Shown here: positions 52,848 through 60,962 of the stretch, one piece after another | Position numbering within the stretch: the first letter of the stretch is position 1 | How the letters are laid out: each line of letters begins with the position of its first letter | Origin: SD8 sp035528475 | Lineage (GTDB): Archaea > Halobacteriota > Methanomicrobia > Methanomicrobiales > Methanospirillaceae | DNA: 64,000 nucleotides | Assembly: GCA_035528475.1 (NCBI GenBank) | Contig: DATKYO010000002.1 | Span: 15,185-79,184, forward strand | Direction of reading: 5' to 3' | Position numbers and translations under genes: made by a program | Notes under the pieces: generated by a model | Told to the model about the DNA's origin: nothing | Databases searched by the model: none | The model's input: only the letters and a program-made list of their open reading frames with translations

Positions 52848-53450
52848 ATGCCAGTCAGATGGATCCCGGGAGGGGGCTATCTAGGAAACTCGTATCTGGT
52901 GGGCAATGTATTGGTGGACGCCGCGGTGCTTCCCGGCGCCATTGCGCCATACAAGGAGGAGATTGAGTCCATTGTCCTCACCCACTGTCACTATGATCAT
53001 ATCGCCCATGCAAAAGAGATAGCTCATATGTGCGGAGCGTCACTTTGTATTCACCGCCTGGATTCTCCGGGGCTGAATGACGATGTTCGAAACCTCTCAT
53101 TCAATTTCGGGGCCCGCACACCCGGCATTATCGGCGAGAGACTGCTGGATGAAGGTGATATGATTGGGGATCTGCGAATACTGCATACACCTGGCCATAC
53201 ACCGGGGAGCGTCTGCCTCTACTATGAGGAAGACCTGGCCCTGTTCAGTGGCGATACTGTTTTTACCGATGGAGGTTTCGGCCGCTTCGATTTTCCCGGA
53301 GGCAGCCGTGACGATCTTGCACAATCACTGGAGCGGCTATCTGCTCTGGCTGTAGAGAAACTCTATCCGGGACATGGATCGCCGGTGGAAAGAGGCGGAG
53401 GGCGACATATAGCCGCGGCCCTGCAATTGATAAAAATATCGTATGAATAG
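52848..53450 (+). CDS. Metallo-beta-lactamase-fold hydrolase (glyoxalase II-like)
   Basis: A 200-residue hydrolase. VLTHCHYDHIAHAKE (HxHxDH) near residue 45, the His of LHTPGHTPGSVCLYYE, FSGDTVF with the bridging Asp, and LYPGHGSPVERGG supply the two-metal site. Many thioesterase, lactonase or persulfide dioxygenase enzymes share this fold; the substrate is unknown. The frame is open from 52551, but that stretch is the antisense of thiC; ATG 52848 begins the family similarity. The next gene overlaps its stop by eight bases. Confidence 0.85.
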   Translation: MPVRWIPGGGYLGNSYLVGNVLVDAAVLPGAIAPYKEEIESIVLTHCHYDHIAHAKEIAHMCGASLCIHRLDSPGLNDDVRNLSFNFGARTPGIIGERLLDEGDMIGDLRILHTPGHTPGSVCLYYEEDLALFSGDTVFTDGGFGRFDFPGGSRDDLAQSLERLSALAVEKLYPGHGSPVERGGGRHIAAALQLIKISYE

Positions 53451-53880
53451 GGGAATTTATTGCCTGATCCTGGAAAACGCCTCCTGCACCCTGACTGTCG
53501 GGGCACTCGGACCCGTTTCATTCAGGCAGGGGTGGCACGTCTATGTGGGCTCTGCAGGCGGGCCCGGGGGGCTTCTCCGCGTTGCCCGGCATATTCGCTA
53601 TTCGGGAATAGCGGCACATTCTCCCCGCTGGCATATTGATTATCTCCTGTCAAATTCCCATTTTCATCTTGTATCGGCAGTATGTGCGTATTCAGGAAGT
53701 GATATGGAATGCCGTCTTGCTGAATCCATCCGTGCTCCTTCTATATTCCATTTTGGGAGCAGTGACTGTTCCTGCCCTTCCCATCTATTTTATTATGAGG
53801 ATTTCCCGGAAGAGAAAATCATCGAAGCTTATGAAAAAATGGGCCTTTTTGTTATCATCCAAAATATCAAAAAGGTATAA
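53443..53880 (+). CDS. DUF123/GIY-YIG nuclease-like protein
   Basis: A 145-residue protein of the DUF123 family, related to GIY-YIG nucleases and sometimes fused to endonuclease III. MNRGIYCLILEN stands for the GIY motif, WHVYVGSAGGPGGLLRVARH is the conserved middle with Tyr and Arg, and PRWHIDYLL and DCSCPSHLFYYE follow. The nuclease role is an inference from the family; no DNA repair gene adjoins except the overlapping hydrolase. Confidence 0.8.
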   Translation: MNRGIYCLILENASCTLTVGALGPVSFRQGWHVYVGSAGGPGGLLRVARHIRYSGIAAHSPRWHIDYLLSNSHFHLVSAVCAYSGSDMECRLAESIRAPSIFHFGSSDCSCPSHLFYYEDFPEEKIIEAYEKMGLFVIIQNIKKV

Positions 53881-53895
53881 GTGCAGTGTATCATT

Positions 53896-54447
53896 ATGAC
53901 GATACTTGGCATATCAGGCAGCATGCGGAAGGAGGGGAATACCTCCCTCCTGATCAAGGCCATACTGGACAGGTGCGAAAAGGCAGGTATTTCTACAGAA
54001 TTTGTTTCCCTGTCCGGAAAAGAGATTAAACCCTGTCTGGGCTGTGAAAAATGCAAGGAGAAGGACTGGTGTGTCATTCAGAATGACGACTGGGGAGAGA
54101 TTATGCAGAAAGTTCTTGACTCCGAAGTCCTTGTCATAGGATCCCCTACTTACTATTTCGATGTATGCGGTCACCTGAAGAATTTCATTGATCGGACTTA
54201 TTCTTTATATCACCAGCGGAAACTTGCAGGGAGAAAAGCTGTCGCCGTGGCGGTCTGTGCAAATAAAGGTGGTGCAAGGACCATTGAGACGCTTGAAGGA
54301 TTCTTGAATACTCATGAGTTCTCCTACCTGGGTTGGGTCAGGGGGAAAGGGTACCTGGAGGGTGAAGTTCTTCGTGATAAGCAGGCAATAAAAAAAGCAG
54401 AGGAAATCGGTGATCGTATCGTCCGTTTACTCACTACACCCGATTGA
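53896..54447 (+). CDS. Iron-sulfur flavoprotein (NADPH-dependent FMN reductase family)
   Basis: A 183-residue flavodoxin-like protein. ILGISGSMRKEGNTSLLI binds FMN, and CLGCEKCKEKDWC (near residue 46) is the compact cysteine motif of the 4Fe-4S cluster in archaeal iron-sulfur flavoproteins, known from Methanosarcina, that accept electrons from ferredoxin or reduce oxygen species. VIGSPTYYFDVCGHLKNFIDR is typical. The frame is open from GTG 53881, but ATG 53896 starts the similarity. Confidence 0.88.
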   Translation: MTILGISGSMRKEGNTSLLIKAILDRCEKAGISTEFVSLSGKEIKPCLGCEKCKEKDWCVIQNDDWGEIMQKVLDSEVLVIGSPTYYFDVCGHLKNFIDRTYSLYHQRKLAGRKAVAVAVCANKGGARTIETLEGFLNTHEFSYLGWVRGKGYLEGEVLRDKQAIKKAEEIGDRIVRLLTTPD

Positions 54448-54516
54448 ATTTTATATCCGAATTCCAATTTTTAAAAAATTATTCCGCGTGTGATTCTCTA
54501 AAATAATGTCCATATT

Positions 54517-54540
54517 TTTTTCATTTAAAAAAATGAAAAA
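54517..54540. terminator. Bidirectional A/T hairpin between convergent genes
   Basis: TTTTTCATTT (54517-54526) and AAATGAAAAA (54531-54540) form a ten-pair stem with T-rich flanks on both strands, between the flavoprotein and cofH stops. Confidence 0.5.
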
Positions 54541-54607
54541 TTTCTTAAAATCAGAAGCAACGGCCATGTTATCTTATCCATTCCCTTTCTTTGATGGCAG
54601 GGATCAT

Positions 54608-55729
54608 TCAGAGAATATTATAAAGAGTATCTCTCTGGAGGAGATCTCTTCCCAGGTCTTTTGAGATGCGCCGCATCTCTTCCGGATCAAGGTAATCTGT
54701 ATTTAGAGCGCCTGCTCCCTTTGATATACTCTCCTCAAACATCGTCCCACCCAAATCATCCGCGCCCGCCAGCAGGCCAAGCTGGGCCATCTTTACACCG
54801 GTTTTAACCCATGAAACCTGTATGTGATCGATATTATCAAGATACAACCTGGAAACGGCCGTCATAAGGAGATCTTCCCTCCCTGTGGCGCCCGCCCTGG
54901 CCATACCTTTCTTGAAAAGCGGAGTGTTCATATGTATAAAAGAAAGAGGGACAAATTCCGTAAAACCTCCTGTCTCATCCTGAATATCGCGCAAAATCGA
55001 AAGATGCCTTACACGGTCATTATCACTCTCGCAATGGCCGTACATTATAGTGGCAGTAGTCCTGATACCCAGCTGGTGGGCTTCCTTTATGATTCGTACC
55101 CATTCGCCGGTGGAGATCTTTCCCGGACATATGATGGAACGTACCTCATCAACCAGGATCTCGGCTGCTGTCCCGCAAAGAGAGCCCAGGCCTGCTTCTT
55201 TCATCATCGAAAGGACCTCTATCGTGGATATACCACTTTTCCTGGCTGCATAGGCGACTTCCATCGGGTTACTCGCATGGATATGGATTTGTGGTGCCGC
55301 TTCATGAATCCATGAGATGATATCCGTGTAAGATCGGGCATCAAAGTCCGGATGAAGGCCACTCACTGTACAAATTTCAGTTACTCCTCTCGATCTGGCC
55401 TGCAACGCCTTCTCATGAATGGTCTGTTTCTCATGGAGATATGCACCTTCATCACCAGGTTTTTTCGAGAACCCACAGAAACCACAAGAGTTTATGCAGA
55501 GATTCGTGACATTGATATTCTGGTTGCGTACATAGGTGACCACATCTCCGAGCAGTTTTTTCCGCTTCTCATCGGCTGCTGCGGCTACTTTCCATACCTG
55601 ACGACCCCGCAGACTGAAAAGTTCCAGGGCCTCATCGGATGTGAGACGATGTCCGGCAAGAACGTTCTTTAGAACCGTATCAAGTTTTTGGGCATCCGGA
55701 CCGGATCTCGCCGTGCTAATATTTGACAC
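54608..55729 (-). CDS. cofH: FO synthase subunit CofH, copy 1
   Basis: A 373-residue radical SAM enzyme that joins 5-amino-6-ribitylaminouracil to a tyrosine-derived fragment, a step to the deazaflavin FO of F420. The cluster motif is CINSCGFCGF (CX3CX2C) after VVTYVRNQNINVTN; EICTVSGLHPDF, GSLCGTAAEILVDEVRSIICP and TTATIMYGHCE are CofH signatures. It starts at GTG 55729. A second CofH lies at 60938-62029; no CofG is in the window. Confidence 0.92.
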   Translation of the reverse strand: MSNISTARSGPDAQKLDTVLKNVLAGHRLTSDEALELFSLRGRQVWKVAAAADEKRKKLLGDVVTYVRNQNINVTNLCINSCGFCGFSKKPGDEGAYLHEKQTIHEKALQARSRGVTEICTVSGLHPDFDARSYTDIISWIHEAAPQIHIHASNPMEVAYAARKSGISTIEVLSMMKEAGLGSLCGTAAEILVDEVRSIICPGKISTGEWVRIIKEAHQLGIRTTATIMYGHCESDNDRVRHLSILRDIQDETGGFTEFVPLSFIHMNTPLFKKGMARAGATGREDLLMTAVSRLYLDNIDHIQVSWVKTGVKMAQLGLLAGADDLGGTMFEESISKGAGALNTDYLDPEEMRRISKDLGRDLLQRDTLYNIL

Positions 55730-55839
55730 GGGTACTCATTCAAGAGTGTACATCGCCTGATATTAAATGAATTCTATATGTGTAAATATCAAGCAATTAT
55801 TATGTTCAATCCCACTCTATCCGTTATTACGTGATTACA

Positions 55840-56142
55840 ATGAAGAAACGTTCAGTCACATTGCTTCATTCCGAGGGTACCGGCTATGTCATACCCCTGG
55901 GACCGGTGAACCTGGTCGCGGTGGTCGCAAAGATAGGACTGGTCGGCTGCGGGGCGTTCGATGTTATGGCATTGGAAAAGTTTGGTTATCCGGCCGCCAG
56001 AGTAAAACCTGCCAGGGGTTCCTCTATAGAGACTATTGAGGATCTCCTGTCAGGAGAGATACGGGAAGCTAATTCCCCTGCAAAAAAATATGGAATTGAA
56101 ACTGGAATGAGTGGAAAAGAAGCCCTTGACCTCCTTTCCTAA
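55840..56142 (+). CDS. DUF1805 (YunC-like) protein
   Basis: 100 residues of the DUF1805 family. GPVNLVAVVAKIGLVGCGAFDV and LEKFGYPAARVKP are the conserved core (usually ApkGyvMCGyLd ... FG.paA.v.G). Its role is unknown. The frame opens at GTG 55831; ATG 55840 is chosen. It is divergent from cofH copy 1 and convergent with the NifX-like gene. Confidence 0.8.
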   Translation: MKKRSVTLLHSEGTGYVIPLGPVNLVAVVAKIGLVGCGAFDVMALEKFGYPAARVKPARGSSIETIEDLLSGEIREANSPAKKYGIETGMSGKEALDLLS

Positions 56143-56154
56143 TCGAAAATTCCC

Positions 56155-56484
56155 TTATTGGTGGTGACAGGTGCTCTCACCCGGGTCAATGTTTCCGGCC
56201 AGATAGTCATGCAGTATTGCATCAACTTCTCCGGAAACGCCCAGAATCACCCGTATTCCATGACTGGCGAAGATTTCAACCGCTTTCGGACCCATCCCCC
56301 TGGCTATTACGCAGGTAACGCCCTCATTTCTGAGAAGAGCCGGAAGAACACCTGGCTGGTGTCCCGGATTGGGGATATCAGTCCTGGAAAAAATTCCATT
56401 CTCCACCGTATAGATTGAATATTCCCTGCAGTGGCCGAAGTGAGATGATACCATCCCTTCATCATTTGCAATGCCGATCTTCAA
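56155..56484 (-). CDS. NifX/NifB-C-terminal-like protein (dinitrogenase FeMo-cofactor domain), copy 2
   Basis: A 109-residue single-domain protein. KIGIANDEGMVSSHFGHCREYSIY at the N-terminus, and VTCVIARGMGPKAVEIFASHGIRVILG are the NifX/NafY signatures. Such proteins carry metal-sulfur clusters; outside nitrogenase systems they travel with MinD/Mrp ATPases, as here. A C-terminal STCHHQ could bind metal. It is 20 bases downstream of the DUF5320 gene in the same transcript. Confidence 0.85.
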   Translation of the reverse strand: MKIGIANDEGMVSSHFGHCREYSIYTVENGIFSRTDIPNPGHQPGVLPALLRNEGVTCVIARGMGPKAVEIFASHGIRVILGVSGEVDAILHDYLAGNIDPGESTCHHQ

Positions 56485-56504
56485 CTACATCACTCCCAGA
56501 TTTA

Positions 56505-56753
56505 TCAAAATCTCCTTCTTCCACGACCGCCACCGCAGAAACCTCGCCCGCATCCGCGTGGTATGCCGCCACGACCTACCCCATAAATCCCGACCGCCTC
56601 GTGTGAAAGGGTCTTCTGCTGTGGGACTTCGGTTCCTTCATCGTTTTCTGTGTTTTCAATACTGTCTGTTGCCCGGGTGGGTAGACAATATCCATAGCCC
56701 CGGCCAGACCGGGATCCACGGCCCATCGGACCTGTTCCATTAAAACCTGGCAT
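56505..56753 (-). CDS. DUF5320-like Gly/Arg-rich small protein
   Basis: 82 residues. FNGTGPMGRGSRSGRGYGYC at the start is the DUF5320 signature (P.GDGTGPxGxGPxTGRGxGYC); the end is a Gly/Arg/Cys tail (GGIPRGCGRGFCGGGRGRRRF). These proteins occur next to NifX-like and MinD-like genes and probably bind metal clusters or are scaffold partners. GGAG of CAGGAG precedes the ATG by about eight bases. The promoter contains the palindromic operator at 56774-56789. Confidence 0.8.
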   Translation of the reverse strand: MPGFNGTGPMGRGSRSGRGYGYCLPTRATDSIENTENDEGTEVPQQKTLSHEAVGIYGVGRGGIPRGCGRGFCGGGRGRRRF

Positions 56754-56773
56754 ATAACTACTCCTGTTTATTA

Positions 56774-56789
56774 TTACTCATATGAGTAA
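56774..56789. promoter_or_regulatory. Palindromic operator, site 1
   Basis: TTACTCATATGAGTAA is a perfect 16-base palindrome, just downstream of a TATA-like AGTATATC (about 56793-56801, minus strand) and upstream of the DUF5320 gene. The same core occurs at 59282-59295 before the first gene of the cluster. I infer a repressor site, most simply for the DUF134 protein encoded between the two. Confidence 0.6.
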
Positions 56790-56808
56790 AAATTGATATA
56801 CTTATTTA

Positions 56809-57204
56809 TCAAGGCAATTCTCTATTCATTTTTTCCTGTGGAAATTCAGTTAATTCTATATTTTTCATACAAATTTTGCTGTATTTATCTCTGCAACCAT
56901 CCACTTCGATGGTTTTCCCATGAATAAGAGCATCAGCCACTTTATGCCTGGCCTGATGAAGATCTTTCCATAAAGTGCGTCGGGATATCCCCATCTTTTG
57001 TGCGGCTTCTTCCTGGCCAAGACACTTGTAATCCACCAGTCGGAGCACCTCCAGTTCATCGGGCCGGATCATCACCACATCCCTCGGCTCACCCCGGACT
57101 ATGCAGGGATGGTAGCATCTCCCGGGCGTGTTCTCACCCATTATTCTTCGTAAACGGGGTCTGCCTCTTTTACGGCATCCATCTGGAATTTTGTCTTCTT
57201 TCAT
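56809..57204 (-). CDS. DUF134 DNA-binding protein, probable regulator of the cluster
   Basis: A 131-residue protein of the DUF134 family. RPRLRRIMGENTPGR at the N-terminus, RPDELEVLRLVDYKCLGQEEAAQKMGISRRTLWKDLHQA (in part; a sigma-4-like HTH near residues 50-85) and DALIHGKTIEVDG are typical. DUF134 proteins are thought to be transcriptional regulators with a metal or redox sensing role. It overlaps the second MinD gene by four bases. The palindromes flanking the cluster are likely targets. Confidence 0.88.
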   Translation of the reverse strand: MKEDKIPDGCRKRGRPRLRRIMGENTPGRCYHPCIVRGEPRDVVMIRPDELEVLRLVDYKCLGQEEAAQKMGISRRTLWKDLHQARHKVADALIHGKTIEVDGCRDKYSKICMKNIELTEFPQEKMNRELP

Positions 57205-58070
57205 TTCAGTTTCAATTCCTTCGCCAGTTTTTCCCAGATCTTCCTAATTGCACGGGAAGCCGGTGAATCATACATGGTTACAGGCACTCCCTCCCTGACT
57301 GTATCAATCACTGCCGGGTCGAACGGGATACGTCCCAAAAGGGGTATACTCTCTGCACGGGCATATTCCTCGATTTTTTCGCTCATTCCGGGCTCCAGGT
57401 CGTACCTGTTAATTACCAGGTATAAACGAATATTGAATCCACGGGCCATATTCACCAGTCGTTTCAGGTCATGAAGACCGGATACGCTTGGTTCGGTGAC
57501 GATAACCGCGGCATCCATGCCGCTGACGGCGGATATTGTCGGGCAACCGATCCCTGGCGGACCGTCTGCCAGCAGTACCTCTTCACCGCTCATCTCCCTG
57601 GTTATCTCGTTTTTGACCTGGTCCACCAGAAGACCGGATGTGCCCGATCCTGGGCACAGCTCTGCATGGGCCATCAATCCCCTGGGAGTTTTTGAGAGAT
57701 AGAGGGTCCCGTCTCTCAACGGCTCCATCACGATTGCTCCTTCGGGACAGATCTCCATGCATACGCCACACCCTTCACAGTGTATGGGATCCACCTCAAA
57801 TTCCCCGTCCTGGCATTTTATTGCATCAAAACGGCAGTGAATCCCACAAAGCCCGCATCCAACACATTTTTCCCGTATTATTCTGGCTTTTTCGATACCG
57901 GAAAACGGCCTGGAACCCGCATTTTCGTGTGCAACCAGAAGTGAAAGGTTAGCTGCCTCCACATCGCAGTCTGCAATGCCAATGGACTGGCGGATAAGGG
58001 CGCTGAGTGCAGCAGTAAAAACGGTCTTTCCTGTTCCGCCTTTTCCACTTATTACCACGATCTTTATCAT
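57201..58070 (-). CDS. MinD-superfamily P-loop ATPase with inserted ferredoxin domain, copy 2
   Basis: A 289-residue ATPase. The deviant Walker A is SGKGGTGKTVF near residue 8; residues about 60-110 hold an inserted double ferredoxin motif, CVGCGLCGIHCRFDAI and CEGCGVCMEICPEGAI; DGPPGIGCPTISAV is the switch region. Members of this group are predicted to handle iron-sulfur clusters or other metallo-cofactors, similar to Nbp35/Mrp. It is preceded by a paralogue and overlaps both neighbours by four bases. Confidence 0.92.
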   Translation of the reverse strand: MIKIVVISGKGGTGKTVFTAALSALIRQSIGIADCDVEAANLSLLVAHENAGSRPFSGIEKARIIREKCVGCGLCGIHCRFDAIKCQDGEFEVDPIHCEGCGVCMEICPEGAIVMEPLRDGTLYLSKTPRGLMAHAELCPGSGTSGLLVDQVKNEITREMSGEEVLLADGPPGIGCPTISAVSGMDAAVIVTEPSVSGLHDLKRLVNMARGFNIRLYLVINRYDLEPGMSEKIEEYARAESIPLLGRIPFDPAVIDTVREGVPVTMYDSPASRAIRKIWEKLAKELKLK

Positions 58071-58918
58071 TCCTGCAGATCTCCTCTACCAGTCACCTTT
58101 GCAAAAAGTCGGATAAACTCTTCTTTGTAGGGCGGAATTTCGGCGCTAATGAGACGTCCCGTATTCTGGATACGGGCGATATCCCTGTCAAAAGGAATGG
58201 TCATAAGTATGGGAAGACCCTGGCTCCGGCAGTACACCTCAACGCGGTCATCCTGGTCTGAATAACGGTTTATCACTACCCCTGTTGGAATTCCGAGGCA
58301 TTTCGTAACCGAATCTGCCAGCTCCAGATCATGCAGGCCGAAAGGTGTGGACTCCGTGACAAGGATGCAATAATCAGCGCCCTGCATGGCCTCCACTACA
58401 GGACAGGCAATTCCCGGTGATGCATCAAGGACCGTCAGGGAATGCCCTTTTGCGTACGATTTGGCGGCCCTGATCACCCGGGGAGCCATCACTTCGCCTT
58501 CATTGAGAATTCCGGAGATGAGAATAATATTATGAAGCGGTTTCCCGAAACGCAGTTTCCCTATTGTGCGATTCTCTTCATGGATGGCTCCTTCCGGGCA
58601 GATCATCTCACAGCCTCCACACGAATGGCAGAGTCTCTCGAAGAACAGGGGCCCATCTTTCAAAACCGTAATAGCCCCGTAATGGCAGAATTCTGCACAT
58701 TTGCCGCATACCGTGCATCTTTCCCGGTCAAATACCGGGATGGGTGTGGTAACCGGGAGTTCATACCCTCCTTCAGGAAAGAAGAGGTGGAGATTCGGCT
58801 CCTCCACATCACAGTCCACCAGCAGCACTTCCTGCATATCTGCAATGGAATAAGCTAGATTTGCTGCGACAAGCGTCTTTCCGGTTCCGCCCTTGCCACT
58901 TGCCACGACGATATTCAT
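58067..58918 (-). CDS. MinD-superfamily P-loop ATPase with inserted ferredoxin domain, copy 1
   Basis: A 283-residue paralogue of the downstream gene with the same layout: ASGKGGTGKTLVAANLAYS, CTVCGKCAEFCHYGAI and CHSCGGCEMICPEGAI within the insertion, and LDASPGIACPVVEAM. Two such genes in tandem form the core of this widespread anaerobe cluster and are thought to act as a heterodimer. It starts ten bases after the NifX-like gene. Confidence 0.92.
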   Translation of the reverse strand: MNIVVASGKGGTGKTLVAANLAYSIADMQEVLLVDCDVEEPNLHLFFPEGGYELPVTTPIPVFDRERCTVCGKCAEFCHYGAITVLKDGPLFFERLCHSCGGCEMICPEGAIHEENRTIGKLRFGKPLHNIILISGILNEGEVMAPRVIRAAKSYAKGHSLTVLDASPGIACPVVEAMQGADYCILVTESTPFGLHDLELADSVTKCLGIPTGVVINRYSDQDDRVEVYCRSQGLPILMTIPFDRDIARIQNTGRLISAEIPPYKEEFIRLFAKVTGRGDLQE

Positions 58919-58928
58919 GCCGGCCTCT

Positions 58929-59270
58929 TCATGACCTGGTAAGTTTTCCCTCTTTGTACTGTTGGTACACGGATTTGACTGTTCCTTCGCCCCTGAAGAA
59001 ATATATGGCTATTCCGGCTGCCTGAAGTGCCGCCAGCGCATTTCCTCCCACATTTCCGGTTATAACAGCCTTATCACCATTATCTATCAGGGCCTGCGCC
59101 GCTCTCGGACCCGCCCCGCCTGCAGCACCCGCCGCAGCATTTTCCACGGCATTCCATTCATCATTCTCGCTATCGAAGAAAATAAAGAAGGGGGCTCTAC
59201 CAAACCTCTCCTCCACCATATCATCAGGGCTCGGCCCTTTCGAAGTTATACACACTATCATGTCTATCAT
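58929..59270 (-). CDS. NifX-like protein (dinitrogenase FeMo-cofactor domain), copy 1
   Basis: A 113-residue protein; CITSKGPSPDDMVEERFGRAPFFIF at the start, then AVITGNVGGNALAALQAAGIAIYF are typical. It is the first gene of the MinD/DUF134 transcript. A TATA sequence (AATATATA, plus strand 59295-59302) lies about 28 bases before ATG 59270, so the message may be leaderless; ATG 59261 is the alternative. The palindrome at 59282-59295 lies between the two. Confidence 0.87.
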   Translation of the reverse strand: MIDMIVCITSKGPSPDDMVEERFGRAPFFIFFDSENDEWNAVENAAAGAAGGAGPRAAQALIDNGDKAVITGNVGGNALAALQAAGIAIYFFRGEGTVKSVYQQYKEGKLTRS

Positions 59271-59281
59271 TTCTTAATTAT

Positions 59282-59295
59282 GCTCATATGAGTAA
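59282..59295. promoter_or_regulatory. Palindromic operator, site 2
   Basis: GCTCATATGAGTAA shares the ten-base core CTCATATGAG (59284-59293) and the right arm with site 1. It lies between the TATA box and the start of the first cluster gene, where a bound repressor would block the polymerase. Confidence 0.6.
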
Positions 59296-60002
59296 ATATA
59301 TATTATCCTAATGACATGGATGCCATCATCTCTCACTGGAATGCCTGTACCGCATTACATGGACAGCACTGGAACTTGAAGGATCTCTCCTCACATTTTC
59401 ATGGTATCAACCACAATATTTTCGGCAGATCTCCTTGTAAGCACAGCATTAAACAGATTGTAAATATCCAAAGTGACACATGCCAACGCGTTTGATATTG
59501 TCTTTTTCATCACATTCCCTTAAAAAAATTAAGCACGCTCCCCTTTCTCAATTCAGTATTAAAGAGTGGAGATAACCATAGAATAATATGCAATCACTCT
59601 TACGGCAGCAAATTCGCCGATATCCCAAAAGAACTCATCTCTTTTTCCTTGACAATTCCCAAGGTGAAGCTCCTGACTCTCGCACACGTTCCATGCTCGG
59701 GTTATCCACCCAACCGTTCCGGTTATTGTCCCGGCAATCAAATTACGAGATATAAAGATTTATATCCAGAAGAGGAGTTCCGTCGAGGATATCGATGGAA
59801 ATAATTCAACCAGCAAATTTCCGAATCTGCCGGAAGCGAGGAAGGGTGGTTGACCGTTATCAGCCAGAATAGTCTTCCCAGCAGATACGATGAGAATCCT
59901 CATAAAAAGGATAATCCCAGGACTTTCGGCAATCTTTATCAATAACGCAGGTGAGCCAGACACCAGGGTTTAATATCAAACTGAATCATAAGGGAGACTA
60001 CT
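59296..60002. other. 700-base gap without a certain gene
   Basis: On the plus strand an unlisted ORF of 59 codons, ATG 59316 to TGA 59495, is rich in His (HWN, LHGQHW, SHFHGINHN) and begins 20 bases from operator site 2, divergent from the cluster. It has no recognizable relatives and no Shine-Dalgarno sequence. Two minus-strand frames of about 60 codons (near 59559 and 59760) look random. Otherwise nothing is seen. Confidence 0.4.
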
Positions 60003-60962
60003 GTGCATTACACTCATCTCTTTGGCCCGGTCTGTTCACGCCGCCTGGGACGTTCTCTCGGGATCGACCTGGTGCCCTTCAAGATTTGCACATTCGACTG
60101 TGTGTATTGCGAATGTGGAACTACTACAGAAAAAACTCTCATGAGAAAAGAATTTTTTTCACCGGAAGAGGTGGAAAAAGAACTTACTGATTTTCTTTCC
60201 CACTCCCCGGAACTTGATTTTATCACCTTTTCAGGTTCGGGTGAACCTACGCTCTCCCTTTCCATCGGGAGGATTATCCGTTTCCTCAAAGAGGGATACC
60301 CCGATTACCGGGTAGCAGTACTCACAAACGGTTGCCTGCTTGATGACCCTTCAGTACGGTCCGATCTTCTCCAGGCCGATGTGGTTTTGCCTACCCTTTC
60401 TTCGGCGAAAGGAGACACATTTGCAAAGATCCACCGTCCGGCTGGCGGGGTTACACCAGCTACTATCATCAAAGGGCTTTCCAGATTCCGTGATGAATTT
60501 CCAGGCGAAATCTGGCTGGAAGTGTTTATCATTCCCGGACTCAACACCACTGATTCGGAACTTGAATTGCTTGAGGATGCAATGCGCAGGATCCGTCCTG
60601 ACAGGATCCAGTTAAATACCCTGGACAGGCCGGGCACGGAGGAATGGGTACGCCCTGCCAGTGCCATGGAACTGGAGCGGGTTTCATCTGTATTAGGCAT
60701 ACCGGGAACAGAATCCATTGAATCGATACATTACGGGGTAGCGCATCCAGTCCCTTCAGGGGATGTGGCGGACCAGATATTTGCGATGCTCAAGCGAAGA
60801 CCCTGTACTATAGAAGAAATAACCAGCGTTACCGGACTTCACCGCCGTGAAATTGCGAAATACCTGCGGGAATTTGATGAAGAAAGCATTCTGGGATGGA
60901 AACGGGAGAAAAGGGGAATTTTCTTTTACTGCAGGGATCAACGGGAAGAAACCAATGAATAA
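60003..60962 (+). CDS. Radical SAM protein with a C-terminal winged helix (COG0731-like)
   Basis: A 319-residue protein. FGPVCSRRLGRSLGIDLVP precedes the cluster motif CTFDCVYCECG; TFSGSGEPTLSLSIG is the SAM strand and VFIIPGLNTTDSELELL a later one, typical of the COG0731 group related to wybutosine enzyme TYW1. Residues about 255-310 form a winged helix (CTIEEITSVTGLHRREIAKYL). The actual substrate is unknown. It starts at GTG 60003 with GGGAG upstream. It overlaps the end of the convergent cofH copy 2. Confidence 0.85.
   Translation: MHYTHLFGPVCSRRLGRSLGIDLVPFKICTFDCVYCECGTTTEKTLMRKEFFSPEEVEKELTDFLSHSPELDFITFSGSGEPTLSLSIGRIIRFLKEGYPDYRVAVLTNGCLLDDPSVRSDLLQADVVLPTLSSAKGDTFAKIHRPAGGVTPATIIKGLSRFRDEFPGEIWLEVFIIPGLNTTDSELELLEDAMRRIRPDRIQLNTLDRPGTEEWVRPASAMELERVSSVLGIPGTESIESIHYGVAHPVPSGDVADQIFAMLKRRPCTIEEITSVTGLHRREIAKYLREFDEESILGWKREKRGIFFYCRDQREETNE

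Noticed and set aside
59559..59963. Two minus-strand frames of 60 and 67 codons in the gap before the radical SAM gene
   Set aside because: No domain, no ribosome site and no coding-like codon pattern; probably chance frames.
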